From Cladosporium sp. IMV 00045 (lineage: Eukaryota > Ascomycota > Dothideomycetes > Cladosporiales > Cladosporiaceae), in contig MSJI02000953.1 in assembly GCA_001931905.2 (NCBI GenBank), positions 28,787-92,786 on the forward strand: DNA of 64,000 bases. The letters run 5' to 3'. The stretch's first letter is position 1, and each line of letters starts with the position of its first letter. The notes beneath the pieces were generated by a model, which was not told the DNA's origin, searched no databases, and saw only the letters and a list, made by a program, of their open reading frames with translations. Shown piece after piece: positions 11,656 to 23,283 of the stretch. Made by a program: the position numbers and the translations under genes.

Positions 11656-12895
11656 CCTTCATGATAAGATCACCGACCGACCAGACAGCCTAACGGAATC
11701 TGGTTGTTCTCAAGAGGGAGAAAGTGGCGTCTGGAAGTTTTTTCTCCAGCTTGTTATACGGTCAGTCTCAGCATGTAGCGTGCCAGCGCAGTATAGAAGC
11801 AAAGTAACGATGTCAAGATCAGGCAATTCTGTCAGCAAAAAAACCTGTTGTAGAAACGATCGTGCACTAGTGTCATCCTGCTCGTAAGCTTGGATTCTTC
11901 AATCCTTCAAAGGAAACGAGTAAGGGCGTAGCCCTCTCCATCGACAAGCTGGAGGCAGGTATTTTCCGAGGTCACCATCAGTCTTCTTGAATCAATCGAA
12001 GCTTGATGTGTGTTGGATGGAGCAATGAAGTGCAAGAATGACCGACTCCAGATCAGACTGACTCCTTGGATTGTTGAGTATCAGGCCATTGGAGCCCAGG
12101 CTGCCTTCTACAACAGGTTGTACGTCAGCAGCCAAAATCCCCAGAGGAGCAAGTGCACACGCCGAGGCCGCCCCGACGCACAGTCTCCAAAGAATCCACT
12201 TCTCCACTAGACTCTTCGGTATCGGACCCTTAAGAGATAGACGAACGCCGGTTGTATGCGCGTAAAGTACACACTTGGATGTTCGTGTGAGCGTGAGAGA
12301 GACTGTATAGCACCAAGCGACCCAACAGTTTGGTGCAGTAAGCAAAGTCCACTTAAGGTTCGTAAGGCAAGAACGACTGGTAAGTGAAGCGGTTGATCAC
12401 GTGATTTTCATCAGCAAAGCACACTACTGCCAGCATACCGCCTGGGTCAGCAGCGTAAGCTTGGACAAGCGATGTTGTCGTCGGCCTCAGAACAGTCCAT
12501 GGTACACTTCCTGGTGAACAACCTTTTCATGTGTATATCCAGCGCTAGAGCAGACCATTTACGAGTCATCCAGACATTCGCCGTGTTCGGAACAAGACTT
12601 TCCGCAGTTCTTCGCAGAGCAGAGTAGACCGAGAAAAAAATGTCTGGTAGTCACAGGTGTTGTTGCAGCTATCAGGGCGGATGACTGGCCAGATGACTGA
12701 CCGCACTCCAGACTTTCTTCTTAGTGTGGCCGGTCTCGCTGGACAACCAATGCGTCCAAGCGCGCCGCGGCGCCGGCCTCGGACTTTCTGAGTCTGGAGA
12801 AAAGCTCACCTTTACCTCTCCTGCCATTGCTCACATTCGAAACCACCTCTTCCTCCCATCCATCCTCATCCATCTCCCCTCTACACATCCCAGAA
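11656..12895. other. Divergent intergenic region upstream of ILV5
   Basis: About 1.2 kb without a supported gene; only short frames lacking family resemblance. The last 100 bp is pyrimidine-rich leader of ILV5. It contains scattered TGACT motifs (for example near 12057 and 12690) that could be weak Gcn4/CpcA-type sites, but none is a full consensus palindrome. Confidence 0.5.
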
Positions 12896-14282
12896 ATGGC
12901 TTCCCGCACCGCCAGCAGAGCTCTCCGCAGCTCCCTGAGACAGACCGTCAAGGCCCCGGCCGTCCAGCAGAGGACTTTCGTCTCCGCCGTCAACGCCGCC
13001 GCCAGGCCTGCTCTCGCCCAGGCCCCCAAGGCCGCCGCTCCTTTCGTCCAGCAGCGCGGTGTCAAGACCGTCGACTTCGCCGGCCACAAGGAGGATGTCT
13101 ACGGTATGCATTGGAGCGAAATGCGCGGGTGAAAGAATCCAATGGCTGACAGATTGCGACAGAGCGCGCCGACTGGCCCCGTGAGAAGCTTCTTGTAAGT
13201 CAAAAACACACCATTGGCATCTACGCGAAAGAAATCCGCTAACAATTCATCAGGAGTACTTCAAGAACGACACCCTCGCCCTCATTGGCTACGGCTCCCA
13301 GGGCCACGGCCAGGGCCTCAACCTCCGCGACAACGGCCTGAACGTCATTGTCGGTGTCCGCAAGGACGGCGCTAGCTGGAAGGAGGCCGTCCAGGATGGC
13401 TGGCAGCCCGGCGTCAACCTTTTCGAGGTTGACGAGGCTGTCCAGAAGGGTTCCATTGTCATGAACCTCCTCAGTGATGCCGCCCAGAAGGAGACCTGGT
13501 CCCGCCTGAAGCCCATGATCACCAAGGGCAAGGTAAGAAGCAAGCGCATATCCCAAACTTATCAACTTGTTCTCTAACACGTATTACAGACCCTCTACTT
13601 CTCCCACGGTTTCTCCCCCGTCTTCAAGGACCGCACCAACGTCGAGGTTCCCTCTGACGTCGACGTCATCCTCGTCGCCCCCAAGGGCTCTGGCCGCACC
13701 GTTCGCTCTCTTTTCAAGGAGGGCCGTGGTATCAACAGCTCCGTCGCCGTCTACCAGGACGTCACCGGCAAGGCCCTCGAGAAGGCCGTCGCCATGGGTG
13801 TTGCCGTCGGCTCCGGCTACCTCTACGAGACCACCTTCGAGAAGGAGGTCTACTCTGACCTTTACGGTGAGCGTGGCTGCCTGATGGGCGGTATCCACGG
13901 TATGTTCCTCGCTCAGTACGAGGTCCTCCGCGAGAACGGCCACACCCCCAGCGAGGCTTTCAACGAGACTGTCGAGGAGGCCACCCAGTCCCTCTACCCT
14001 CTGATCGGCAAGAACGGCATGGACTACATGTACGAGGCCTGCTCCACCACCGCCCGCCGCGGTGCCATCGACTGGTCCAAGCGCTTCAAGGAGAACCTCA
14101 AGCCCCTCTTCGAGGAGCTCTACGAGTCCACCCGTAACGGCACCGAGACTCAGCGCACCCTCGACTACGCTGGCCGCCCCGACTACCGCCAGGCTTTCGA
14201 GAAGGAGATGGAGGAGATCCGCAACCTCGAGATCTGGCGCGCCGGCAAGGCCGTCCGCTCTCTGCGTCCCGAGAACGCCTAA
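12896..14282 (+). CDS. ILV5: Ketol-acid reductoisomerase, mitochondrial
   Basis: Four exons: 12896-13103, 13163-13194 (32 nt), 13254-13532, 13590-14282, encoding about 403 residues. The Arg/Ser/Ala-rich N-terminus (MASRTASRALRSSLRQ) is a mitochondrial presequence. The NADPH-binding IGYGSQGHGQ motif is present, followed by FSHGFSP, APKGSGRTVR, and the knotted C-domain with ETTFEKEVYSDLYGERG, where the acidic residues bind Mg2+. The enzyme converts acetolactate or acetohydroxybutyrate to the dihydroxy acids of valine, leucine and isoleucine synthesis. Codons end almost always in C or G, far more than in neighbours, as expected for a highly expressed gene. Start chosen from the presequence and the leader just upstream. 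Confidence 0.98.
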
Positions 14283-14340
14283 ATCTGATATCGCAGATTG
14301 GTGTTTGCAGACGCGGCCTCGGGGGTCCCCTCCTCGAGGC
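14282..14340 (+). other. Two tandem stem-loops directly after the ILV5 stop
   Basis: AATCTG (14282-14287) pairs with CAGATT (14294-14299), and GCCTCG (14316-14321) pairs with CGAGGC (14335-14340), the second with a G-run/C-run interior. They lie in the presumed 3' UTR. Function is unknown. Confidence 0.45.
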
Positions 14341-14651
14341 TTCTCTATGATGGAAGAGAAAAAAGGCAACGGTTACAACGGTACAGCGCAATATGGAACC
14401 ATTGTCCGCGATGATTAGCGCTGGCCGCAAAAAAGTCTTGAATTACCATATGCGTTGGCCGGCGGAGTAGTAGGCTCAGGAACTTTTCGATCTTTTTATG
14501 GCTTGTGTACGAGGATACCTTACAAGCTAGTGTAGCATATATTGGAACTGTACGGACAATGGCTGCTTCATTTTAATACCTTACAGCTGTCTCGCTGTCA
14601 ATGATTCTCTCAGATTTACGACTTTAAGGAAACCACTGAGAATAGTGTAAT

Positions 14652-14683
<32 letters not shown>

Positions 14684-15636
14684 TCGCCGACGCACTGGAT
14701 CCGATACTACGGAGTTCAATGTCCATCTGGAGCACAGGGAGTAGCAGACGTCCAGCTGACTTCAAAAATATTCCAATGGAACTAGCCGGTAATTATCAGG
14801 CGCTACGGTAACTCTAACCAAACTTCCAGATAGGCTTGCAACCGTGCACCTACCATTGGCTCTTGTTGGAGCGACACTTCGAGCCTTTGATCGGTGCCGT
14901 GTTGGCGATCCACTGCCACTGGCAAATTCTTGCCCGCCGATGCTTTGCGATAGGCAGAATGCAGAAAATGTGAGGTGTCATAGGGCTCGCCATATAATCA
15001 CAGTCTGAGAACAAAGAGACGATCTTCCACGTGATGGAAAGACTATCAATATGCGCCCGCCAGCCGCAGGCAATGACAGCCAATCCTTCTTTGCACGTTG
15101 TGTGGCAGAGGAGCACAGCAGGTATGTGACGAGCCGGCCACACTCCGTAAATCTAGAACACCCGTTTTGGCGTTCGTAAGTCTTCTCATCTCTCTAATTG
15201 CCCGTTTCTCCTTTTTCACAGTAATTCGTTCAGTCTGCGCTCACTTCGCTTGCGGAGAAACAAATTACGGAATCCAGTGGTCAGACTGCCAAAAGGTCCG
15301 CCTCGCGAACTATAGCGCCGCGGACAAGGCTCCGGCTGACTGGCTCAGCTATACCGGCCTGGCAACCCTGGTACTTCCATGTCTTTAGTTCTTCAAGAGG
15401 GGAGCTTGAGGTGTCTGTGACCTCATTTTTATCGCTGACGATTTGATCTTTGCTGGTTTTTGCTTGTGGAAATCTGCACTTTCCCTCTTCACCAGCTCGT
15501 GTGTGATACACTCAACTTTCACCGTGAATCTCGATTCGGAAAGCGTGTCTGCGATAGCGAGATAACGACGGCTGCACGCGAAATATTTCTGCATCTCAGC
15601 GGTTCAATACGATAAGGTCACAGACGCCACTTCGAC
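14283..15636. other. Intergenic between ILV5 and kinase gene
   Basis: About 1.35 kb. Apart from the ILV5 3' UTR and a TGC triplet run it holds only short, unsupported frames. Confidence 0.6.
14652..14681 (+). repeat. (TGC)n triplet microsatellite
   Basis: About ten uninterrupted TGC/GCT triplets in non-coding sequence downstream of ILV5. Confidence 0.95.
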
Positions 15637-16974
15637 ATGGCGAACCCGGCGGTACTGGCTCTCAGGGATCCTTATGCTCAGGGAAGGCCCTTGCCTCTGC
15701 GAACATATAGCGAGTCTGAGAATATAGCTCCTGGATTCGAGGAACACAGATCACGACCGCGCTCGCGACACCAATCCATGACTGCAAACTTGACTAGGCT
15801 GACCTTGCCAACTGACAACCATTCAAATACAAATGAATCGCATTCACGGAACGCGCCAGACCATGCTTTCGGATTTCGAGGGGATGATTCTGGGACGAAG
15901 CTGTCAACAAGCGAGCTAACACCACCTTCGACGCCTCAGAAGTCTGGAGTCGACAATGAAAGTCACGACAAGCCCGACTCAGAGATCTTGGAATATGATT
16001 TCTCCAGACTGGATTACGAGCTTGATCGCGCAAAGCTGCTTGGTTCGGGCCTATGGTCAGATGTCTATCTGGCGAAGCCAGCAAATCCACAGCCCAGCCA
16101 ACCCAGCCCTACCATGATGATGACACCTCCTGTAACACCGCAAAAACTACCTGCGAGTTCGAGCTCCAGTCTATACGCTATCAAAGTCCCCAACCGTCCT
16201 GACGCGTCTGACGTTTTCCACCAAGAAGCCAGAATCCTAACCCACCTTGATCGACTACCATCCGCTGAATCCTTCATCGTACCCTTTCACGGCCTCGACC
16301 CTCGCAACTCCGCCCTGGTATCCACAGCACTCCTCTCTGGCTCCCTCCATGACCTCAGCAGTCGCCTGAGCCACATGACCGAAGTGTCCCGTCACCAAGA
16401 GCTCGTCGCGAACTTCCCAAGCCTAGCGCACGATCTCATCTCAGGCCTTGATTTCCTGCACAACACCGCCGGCGTCATCCATGCCGACATCAAACCCGCC
16501 AACATCCTCCTCTCCCCCTGCCCAGAGCGCCCGACGAAACTCCAAGCCCGCTACGCCGACTTCTCCGCATCCTTCCTCTCAACCTCTCCAGAATCCGCCT
16601 CCAAATCCGCCGCCGGCGGCGGCACATGGACCTACCTCGCACCGGAACAACTCCGCCTCTCAACACCCGCAGACCCCAACCTGCCCACTGCCGCCTCAGA
16701 CGTGTGGAGCCTGGGTCTCACGCTCCTGTCCCTCATCATCCTCGGCTCTCCTTACACGGCCGCGTGCGGAGACAACATGTTCCGGCTAAGAGAGGCGATC
16801 AAAGCTGGCGACCCGCTGGGCTTTGCTGTCATGGAACCTGTGGCGAGGAAGAGGATGAATGCCTGTCAGGCTTTTGTCGATTGTTGCAGGTTGGCGCTGC
16901 AGAAGGATAGGGGGAGGAGGATTTCGGCGGGGCCTTGGAGGGGGTGGGCGGGGAGGGAAGAGTGGGCGGTTTGA
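15637..16974 (+). CDS. Protein kinase-domain protein with DFS in place of DFG
   Basis: A single-exon, 445-residue protein. Residues 1-120 are disordered, with Arg/Ser motifs and TPPSTP sites. The kinase domain starts near 125 with a poor glycine loop (LLGSGLWSDVYLAK), followed by an insertion rich in P and S, then the catalytic Lys in YAIKVP and Glu in HQEARIL. The catalytic loop reads HADIKPANILL (HRD is HAD) at about 282, the metal motif is DFS rather than DFG at about 308, and APE is kept (YLAPEQL). The Lys, Glu, Asp and Asn needed for catalysis are all present, so it is probably active. I cannot name a group. It is convergent with the C2H2 regulator. Confidence 0.85.
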   Translation: MANPAVLALRDPYAQGRPLPLRTYSESENIAPGFEEHRSRPRSRHQSMTANLTRLTLPTDNHSNTNESHSRNAPDHAFGFRGDDSGTKLSTSELTPPSTPQKSGVDNESHDKPDSEILEYDFSRLDYELDRAKLLGSGLWSDVYLAKPANPQPSQPSPTMMMTPPVTPQKLPASSSSSLYAIKVPNRPDASDVFHQEARILTHLDRLPSAESFIVPFHGLDPRNSALVSTALLSGSLHDLSSRLSHMTEVSRHQELVANFPSLAHDLISGLDFLHNTAGVIHADIKPANILLSPCPERPTKLQARYADFSASFLSTSPESASKSAAGGGTWTYLAPEQLRLSTPADPNLPTAASDVWSLGLTLLSLIILGSPYTAACGDNMFRLREAIKAGDPLGFAVMEPVARKRMNACQAFVDCCRLALQKDRGRRISAGPWRGWAGREEWAV

Positions 16975-17593
16975 AGGAGACGAATATGGATTTTGTGGGA
17001 CTTCTGGTTTTGTCGTGTGGCATGGGGTGCGTTGGTTTAATTGAGTCCACGCAAGGCTCGCATAGGCTGCCGTCAAGGCTTGCTGTGCAAAGTCCCTCAT
17101 GTGGGTGGCGCTGCTTCGTCTGCCAACAGACAGAGGACCAAAGCTTGCGGTCAGACTCAGTCTTGTTAGACGGAGAAACTGCAAAAAACTCTTCCATTGA
17201 TGAGACGGAGGCATCGAAGATGGGCCTCAACTGCAGAGATGGAGGACGCTGAAGATGATGAGCCCGACATCTAGAGTGATCAGACATGAACCATCACGTG
17301 AGCTGTGACTTTCTCAGGTCGTGGAAGGGCGCCGCGAGCACGAGTCAAGGCGCGAAGATGTTCACCCGCCAAGTCGACAAAAAATCAAGTTACTAGAAGG
17401 AGCAGAACATAATGAAGAGGAGGATTGGTCGAATATGCTTTTATCCATCTACTTCACATGCAAATATCTATCGCAGCTTTGAGCTTGTGAACATAAACCA
17501 GTCCAAACACCAGGAAGAAAATGCTACAACCCAGCAGCCCAAATGCCTTCCCTTATCACAACCGACATCAATGCATGCTATTTCTCCAACCCC
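16975..17593. other. Convergent intergenic spacer
   Basis: 3' ends of the kinase (plus) and C2H2 regulator (minus). Nothing else is supported. Confidence 0.6.
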
Positions 17594-20170
17594 CTAAAAC
17601 CACCCATCCTCATCCCCCCTCCCCGCAAGCCTCCCCAAAACATCCACCGCGCCACTGACGACGCCACAAAACCTCACACAACCCGTCTTCTCCATCCTCG
17701 CCTTCGCCCACATCAGAACACCCCTCGCATCGGCCCAAGTAAACTTGCCGTCTGCGCCTTTCTGAACAACTTGACTCACCATATCCTCCAACTCCTGACG
17801 CTCAACGGTCGCCTCCACAGAATTGGCCGGCGGGATGGCGAGACGCAGTCGACCGGCTGAGTCTCGCGCCGCGTAGGCTTTTGCCCATATTACCAGGGCG
17901 GCGAGGTGGAGGGACCATTCGTGGAAGAGGAGCGGGGATTTTAGGTGTGTTCTGTGTAACTTGAGGATCTCGAGGGCATGCTTGAGGGCTTGCGCTGAAG
18001 CTGCTGAGACAGCCCACTGTCGTAGTGTTCGTTGGTGCGATTGGTATTCATGTCGTGAGTTGAGTTTTTCGCCCATTACCCAGCTTTCGCCGGCGACGGC
18101 GAGGAGGGAGCGGAGTGGGGTTTTGGAGCATAGGTTGAGAGTTGCTGAGGTCAGGTCAAGCAGTGGTGAGGGCTCGGTCGAGTGCCGAGAAGCGTTGCTT
18201 GAGTTTGCTTGCTCATATGACGAGCCGTCCTGTGTGGTTTTGTCGCCCTTGTATGCAAGAAGAAGCATCGATGTAAAAACATCCGACGGTGCGTTTTCAG
18301 ACGCGAAAGGATCGTACGTGGATTCGGCAGCCTGACAAAGGGTGATTACGGGCTGACAATCGCGAGTCATGTTGCCGGGGATTGCTTGTCCTGAGAACTG
18401 AGCGTCCCAAATCGTGAGAGTTTGCGGTACGGTAAGTGCGTTGCAATCGAAATCATTAGGCCTGGCAGTTGGTCTGTCAAACAACGTAGCGTGGAATCGG
18501 TCCAGCAAATAGTACGCTGCAAGCAAGCGCTGTTTGGTTTCGGCTTCGGGTCCTGATGCGATATCTTGATTGAACACCTCAAAGTACGGGTCTATCTCAG
18601 ATGGCAGAGCAATAGCATCCACAGTCTCAAGGGACACGGCGGTGAACGAGTCCTCGAAATACCTCGAAAGCTGAAAGGCGGACGCCTGGACTTGAACGCC
18701 GAGAACAGCTCTACCAGCAGTATAGCTTGCAGTCACAAGTGCGGTAAGAATGCGAGTTCTTGGCTGTGCGCTTTTTGAGGACTTTCAAACACCTCCTGTG
18801 TATGATGCAAGCATTGGCAGAGTCAACCTGCTGCCCTATTGTAGAGGCCCCGAGAGATACATTGATGCACGCAGAAGAGGTGAGCTGTACGAAAAGTCGA
18901 ATGTGGGCCTGTGAACGATGGGCCATAACGGATGGACTGAATCCCAGTAGCCGGCCAAATAACGCTGCTCATTGTCCGGCTGGTGACGATACTGATTAGG
19001 TCCGAAGTTCGTAGCCTGGGGCGCCGACGTGGGTGTCATGAGATCTTGCTCCTCTTGCAAATCACGATTCTCTGGAGAAAAGGTGTCTCGTACAGCAGAT
19101 AGGTCCATGAATGGCAAGTTACTTCGCGGGGCAGCGTGGTCACCAGATCCGCAATTCGAGATGATGGAAGTGGGAGTGTGCAGCTGAGAATTTCTTGGAC
19201 TTGTGCCTCTCCATTGTGGCACAGGCGCCTTCGAGCCTGCAGATGTTGGCGAACGTGGGAGGCCAACATTGGGCGTAGCGCAAACCCATGGCTGATTGAT
19301 GTCAAGGCTGGCGGGCATCTGTAACCGGTCGTGGTACTGATAGCAAGGCTCTGGTGTATTGTATGTGCTTTCGAAAGAGTACTCTGGTTGCGAGATCCAT
19401 AAAGAGTTGGCTTGTGAGTAGTCTAGTCCGCCATCAATGCCGTCGATGACGAAGTCAAAGTCCGTACCAGCTCTCATTTCGGTAATTGGTATGTAACCTT
19501 TACGGCTTTGTCTCTGCGCAGGCTCTGCTACTGACTGGCCCGCTGCAACATCTGAAGCAAGGGGTAGACTGGGAGGTAGTTTGATATCATTCGAGACAGA
19601 CTCCGGCATGGTTGGCAGAAGAGAATGTGAGTTTGGAGGTTGTGGCACCCCACCTGTACTAGGAAGCAGAGGTGTCGGTGACTGATGGTCGTCATGATGC
19701 CTCGATTTGTGTCTTACCAGCAAGTCTTCTCTGTAGAAAGCTCGCTCGCACCCACTGACATCACACGGAAACTCTCCAGGTTTGTGATTTTGCTTGTGCC
19801 TCCTGAGGTGCTCGGCGCGAGTGTAGGTCTTTCCGCATTCACAATGGTGAACAGGCTGTCCTTTCGCGGCCTTGCTAATCCTTCCAGTCTTCGTGAGATG
19901 AGCTCCGTGCATCGCATCGTGTGGTGAGCTTGATCGTCGCATAGTGTCTCTCGAGGATGTGGAGGCTCTTCGATGTGCTGATGGTTCGACTTGGATCGTG
20001 CCTGATGATTCACCAAGGTCGATCTGGCGTTTCTTTAATCGTCGTGGACGAGGGTGTTGAAGGTCATCTTTCGAGGAGGTCTGCGTCATGCGGTCGCCTG
20101 GTTCCTGGTCCATAATAAGGCCTGCTCGACACCGGCCACCGGGATTCCAATAAAGAGATGGTGTGCTCAC
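17594..20170 (-). CDS. C2H2 zinc-finger transcription factor with fungal-type regulatory domain; frame broken three times
   Basis: The N-terminal part carries two zinc fingers: C110/C112...H125/H129 (CECGKTYTRAEHLRRHKQNH) and C136/C141...H154/H158. Basic patches (RPRRLKKRQ) may serve nuclear import. The Fungal_trans region begins near the end of the first open frame (SVHPLWPIVHRPTF). Between 18870 and 18670 the protein passes through three frames: LLRASMY | LGASTIGQQVDSANACI...RTCD | QAILLVELFSAFKSRRPP | FQLSRYFEDSF. Each step needs one restored base (about 18857, 18731 and 18678), and the three add up to a full codon. The remainder to 17594 is intact. In family terms it should be a nuclear DNA-binding regulator. 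No intron explains the shifts. Confidence 0.75.
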
Positions 20171-21932
20171 TTCTCCTATGGCCTAGGATCAAGCAGGTGC
20201 CTGACACCCTCGAAGAAGCAGGGTTCATCACACTCGGCAATGAAAGTATGAGTGCTGTCAGGACAAGCTTCGTAAGCCGAACTTGATATCAACTTTGGCT
20301 CATACGAACTTTTTAATAAGAGAGGCTCAGGGAGGCGGTGCCTGCATGGACAACGGTACAGATGCAGTGAGTGGGTGTGCGGATGGGGTGTGTTTTGGTG
20401 CAAGCCTGAGAATCTATTCCGGGGTGTTGGCTCTGCACGCGAAGGAGACATGCAGGTCATTAGAAATCCAACTGCACAGAGGCAGCTGGCCACATAGTAA
20501 ATATAAGATGGTGCGAGAGCCCGGCCATCCGTTCCCTTGGGGTAGCTAGCTTTCGGACGTATCGCTAACGTGTTGGTTGTAGCTTTGAAGGATTCGAAAT
20601 CTACCACTTCGGGTATAGCTGATCACTAGATTATCTGCAGTCAATTTGCGGTATGAAGGAGGATTATGTCTAGCCCTTCGTCTCAGGGGACCATGTCAAA
20701 AGTTTCCTGGAGGCTGAAACGCATACTGTAGGGCTCGAAAAGCCGTGTGCATCTTTCAGCAGATTGCACGAAATTCATGTCTAAAGATTTAACCATCAGA
20801 ATCGCCAACCTGTCAGAGGCCGTTTGAAGACTCGCAGACCCAAGCGCTTGAGTACTTCTGGGCCTAAATTTATACCGGCTTGCATGATGTCGCTGCATAT
20901 ATGACATTCTTGGGCATTTGACCACTCACCCATGATTTCGGGTGCGTAAGGCGAAGCGATCTGCAGTAATGTCGTTTACAGAAGCACAAGAATGCAGGCT
21001 ATTCTTGGAATGTCGCAATCCTGGCTGGACACGTGGGCATCAGGGTCGAGATACTTGTTAGTTGTGACACCGAATTGCCTGCCTCGCATAGCTGCTGGTA
21101 GGTCATTTCGCTTGTGAGTATGCACCGCTGGTCGCGGAAACAGCCCCATCGTATAACAATATAGTTGCAATAGTCCAGGTCGACGCGAAGAGCCCGTTTT
21201 TTGAAAAGGACGGTCAGACCGTAGCCTTGAAAAGTACAATTAGACTTCCCCACCCTCGGGATACCGAAGGCTGGCACCACGATGTGTTGGTGATCCGATG
21301 CTGCCCATTTGATTGGCTGAACGATGGCGTCTAGCTGTCAGCTCTGCATTCGAGGCGTGCCATGCCACGCAAATATCCCAAAGGGTGGTATGCTGCCAGA
21401 AGTGCCCAGAAGTGTACTGTTGCGAAGTGCATGAAGGTTGGGCGAGGATACCTCCTAGAAAGCAGAGGCCGCCTCTGACGCGGTCACGAGACCCACCCTT
21501 CATCCCCGCGTCTTTCGACGACATCGCCGTCGTACGTTTCTCTCTCCGATATCGTAGCAAGAAATCACTCATTGTCAGGGTGCCACTGACTTTAAATACT
21601 CAAAAGTTACTCGTAAAACTACAGAGCGCAATCGCTCTGATGCTGCCTCTGCTGGTATCAACAGACCATGGTCGTGCTGCTAAATTTGGAGAACGAAGAC
21701 ACCAAAGGCATTGGAGCTAGCTTCCAACCACGACCTGCTACCCTTGCATTAGCAGACGATGGCAGGCCGAACCCAAACATCAATGGCTTCTCAGCTGCGT
21801 TGAGCTGTTATCCGTGAGCACACCCTACCCTGCTTGGTTTGGAGATTCGAGAGACATGCCTCTTATTGCTCGCCTCTTACGCATAGCAATGCTGCTTTTT
21901 GACCTCCCTTCACTAGCAATGGGATAATATGA
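20171..21932. other. Divergent intergenic region, 1.8 kb
   Basis: No gene I can support on either strand; frames up to about 143 codons lack recognisable motifs or codon bias. It presumably holds the promoters of the C2H2 factor and the F-box/Cys-rich gene. Confidence 0.5.
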
Positions 21933-23108
21933 ATGGTGAGGTATACATCCATCCAGGACTTTACTCCTGACAGCCTACCACAGCATCGTATCACAGCTAG
22001 CGACGCTGCTGGATCTCAACACTCTTCACGACCTCTCGCGAACATGCCGTCAGTTCCGGGCAAACCTGCTACAATACCGCACCATGCTCAAAGCACTCAC
22101 ACTGTGCTGCGAGAACGAGCGACCCGACTCAGCTGTCGCCAGCTTGGGAGAAGCTTTGCAAAGCACTCTTACGACATGGATGACCGGGAGAAGCGACATC
22201 AAGGCGAATCGGATGACCAGTGGCAAAGTGGGGCTGTGCGCTCGAGACATGGTTGGAGAGTGCAGAAAGTGTAGCAAAATTGTTTGCCGGGTAATCACGT
22301 TGTCCATGAGTGAAATTGATTGAACGTGCCATTCTAACCCGCGGCACAGAACTGCATAGCGAAGCCACCGCATCCACGAGATCTGAAAGGCAGACACCGC
22401 AGGCTATGCAAGACTTGCATGAAGGCGCCACTCAGAAAACTCACAAGTGTCACATACAACGAACATGACTTTCTAAAGTAAGTACCCTTCTCGAAAGACC
22501 ATTAGCAATTCCTAATCACTTTCCTTTGCAGCTCCGATAATTCATTCACCCACTCGGCCTTTGCCCGCACCCCTTGCACTTGTCCTAGCACTGTATGGCT
22601 ATGTCAGCCGTGCGGCCTCGCCTCTCGCCAAGACGACACCAATCACCAACGCAGCGTCAATTGGCGCATACGCTACTCAGCTTGCGGTGGCATCGGTGCC
22701 GGTCTAGGCGAGGGCAACGAGGGTGTGGAGTGCGGTCGACGTCGCGACTGTCTTGCAGCGCTAGACGTATACCGTGAGTACGAGTGTGGCGCAGAAGAAA
22801 TCGCCGCCGACGCGGCGGAATCACCTGGTCACGAGTACAGAGGATGTAGCTACATGACACAAGAGATCGTCGGCATTGGCGGACAACTGAAGACGAAAGT
22901 CAAAGAGAAGGTCTATGTAGGACAGGCGGTGAAGCATTATGAGGACGAACACAGCACGGGAAGATACCTCAGCCGGGAGCAAAGCGGACTGAACCGCAGT
23001 TGGTGCTCGTGGTGTGCAAGGGTGATTCCTGGGAAGAAGGATCTGGAGCACCCTGCGGGCAAGAGCACCGAGAGTGTCGCTTCGTCATCTTCGGGTATCT
23101 CTATGTGA
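21933..23108 (+). CDS. F-box-like, Cys-rich fungal conserved protein
   Basis: Exons end at 22290, run 22350-22477, and 22532-23108; GT...AG borders with matching phase. The N-terminus has an F-box-like helix region (LLDLNTLHDLSRTCRQFR). Cys pairs follow that look zinc-binding: VGECRKCSKIVCR joins NCIAKPP, then LCKTCMKAP, TPCTCPSTVWLCQPCG, and a final SWCSWCARVIPGKKD. This order is known to me from an uncharacterised family widespread in ascomycetes. The start is uncertain: the ATG at 21933 leads into DSLPQ, but the F-box helix continues in the next frame, so either one extra base (or two missing) lies near 21975 or there is an unseen upstream exon. F-box proteins recruit substrates to SCF ubiquitin ligase; the actual role here is unknown. 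Confidence 0.7.
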
Positions 23109-23283
23109 GCGGCTTGAGATAAGCTTGTTCATTTCGTGGTTCCTAACAAGTCCTGGAAAAACTTGATGTACTTGACATTATCCAGACAAGAACAAGAAAC
23201 GACATGACGAAAAAGACCGATGCTCGAAAGGCTAACACCCCACTTGATTCCATTCCGAACTGGACACCAGAATTTTTGTCCCT

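Noticed and set aside
13584..14369. 261-codon frame opposite ILV5
   Set aside because: It arises from the strong C/G third-position bias of ILV5; composition is Leu/Val/Gly-rich without motifs.
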